5,158 nt of DNA from an uncultured Lachnospiraceae bacterium (lineage in GTDB: Bacteria > Bacillota > Clostridia > Lachnospirales > Lachnospiraceae), in the NCBI GenBank assembly GCA_910585395.1, contig CAJUCK010000065.1, positions 8,177 to 13,334 of the forward strand, in the 5' to 3' direction. How positions within the stretch are numbered: position 1 is the first letter of the stretch; each line of letters starts with the position of its first letter. Shown in pieces: positions 5,061-5,158 of this stretch. The position numbers were made by a program, and so were the translations under genes. The notes below the pieces were generated by a model. It saw nothing but the letters and a program-made list of their open reading frames with translations. It searched no databases and was not told where the DNA came from.

Positions 5061-5107
5061 AAAAAGTCTATAACTGACAAATTACTTTTATCAGTTATAG
5101 ACTTTTT
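5061..5107 (-). terminator. tRNA-Thr terminator, perfect 17-bp hairpin
   Basis: AAAAAGTCTATAACTGA (5061-5077) and its exact complement TCAGTTATAGACTTTTT (5091-5107) enclose a 13-base loop. On the minus strand the stem ends in a T-run directly after the tRNA 3' end, with two bases between. The A/T ends make it able to act in both directions. Under the integration model this terminator came with the element. Confidence 0.88.
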
Positions 5108-5109
5108 AA

Positions 5110-5133
5110 AGCTGCTGACGGGAATCGGACCCG
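5110..5133. repeat. Candidate attachment site within the tRNA-Thr 3' end
   Basis: AGCTGCTGACGGGAATCGG and the next five bases form the tRNA-proximal copy of a 24-base direct repeat whose decayed partner is 2997-3020 (three mismatches). It covers the acceptor strand and T-arm, a common target region for tyrosine integrases. The two copies bound about 2.1 kb that contains the parA operon. Confidence 0.6.
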
Positions 5134-5158
5134 TGACCTCCGCACTACCAATGCGACG
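5110..5158 (-). tRNA. tRNA-Thr(GGT), 3' part only (5' part beyond the window)
   Basis: Read on the minus strand, the last 49 bases show an anticodon stem TCGCA/TGCGG around the loop TTGGTAG, with anticodon GGT reading Thr ACC (and probably ACU). Then come the variable loop AGGTC, T-stem ACGGG/CCCGT, acceptor 3' strand CAGCAGC and discriminator T. CCA is not encoded, so it must be added by the CCA enzyme. The D-arm and 5' acceptor strand lie past 5158. The T-loop is TCCGATT, so position 55 is C in place of the nearly universal T (pseudouridine). The gene end overlaps the proposed attachment site 5110-5133. Confidence 0.9.

Larger units (their letters stand above)
4773..5109. other. Gene-poor stretch between the parA operon and tRNA-Thr
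   Basis: No convincing gene lies in these 337 bases. They contain the candidate island promoter (4814-4819), a minus-strand terminator (4889-4930), a promoter-like box just before it (4947-4952) and the tRNA terminator hairpin (5061-5107). A plus-strand 49-codon frame is present but lacks a ribosome binding site. This is where an integrase gene would often be expected in a tRNA-inserted element, and none is visible. Confidence 0.6.

Noticed and set aside
4928..5077. Plus-strand 49-codon frame beginning MSYSLFDYRIPLRR, ending inside the tRNA terminator
   Set aside because: It has no ribosome binding site, its last codons are the terminator stem, and I recognise no family. A frame this long is expected by chance in this AT-rich stretch. 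An integrase C-terminus was considered, but no His-x-x-Arg or catalytic Tyr pattern is visible.
1..5158. CRISPR arrays, insertion sequences or transposase genes
   Set aside because: I found no regularly spaced repeats, no terminal inverted repeats enclosing a transposase and no transposase-like protein on either strand.

Overview
The window looks like a chromosomal segment of a low-GC Gram-positive gut anaerobe, most likely a Lachnospiraceae (Clostridia). The evidence is the acetate kinase sequence, the acetate kinase - DUF177/YceD - L32 gene order, the zinc-ribbon L32 starting MSICPKNK, strong AGGAGG-type ribosome binding sites and consensus TTGACA/TATAAT promoters. The family-level call rests on sequence recall and was not searched.

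Left part (1-2750), ordinary core genome, all on the minus strand. The order of transcription is ackA (acetate kinase), then the DUF177/YceD protein, then rpmF (ribosomal protein L32), closed by a clean intrinsic terminator at 411-440. ackA has its own near-consensus promoter and a leader of about 105 bases. yceD-rpmF has a second, perfect-consensus promoter (TTGACA-17-TATAAT) just after ackA. yceD and rpmF are tightly coupled: the rpmF Shine-Dalgarno sequence is made of the last codons of yceD. Beyond the terminator is the 5' part of a DUF624/YesL-type membrane protein gene that runs off the left edge.

Middle (2750-3100), a junction. A small plus-strand XRE/Cro-type HTH gene ends in a strong, probably bidirectional hairpin (2969-2996). 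Immediately after it lies a decayed copy of the 3' end of a tRNA-Thr gene (2997-3029).

Right part (2997-5158), a small AT-rich island. It holds a minus-strand two-gene operon: a ParA/MinD-type deviant-Walker ATPase of 340 aa and a 153-aa partner of unknown function, joined by an ATGA overlap. A possible 42-aa ORF precedes them. The window ends in the 3' half of a tRNA-Thr(GGT) gene (5110-5158, minus), followed by its own perfect 17-bp hairpin terminator. The tRNA 3' end and the decayed copy at 2997 are direct repeats (21 of 24 positions identical), each next to a hairpin. This is the layout left when an integrative element enters a tRNA 3' end, rebuilds the tRNA with its own copy and terminator, and displaces the old 3' end and old terminator to the far side. 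No integrase is visible, so the island is either a deleted remnant or a non-autonomous cargo element.

The most interesting item is this tRNA-bounded mini-island and its ParA-plus-small-partner cargo, which has no ParB, parS or replication gene. I cannot assign it a function from sequence alone.
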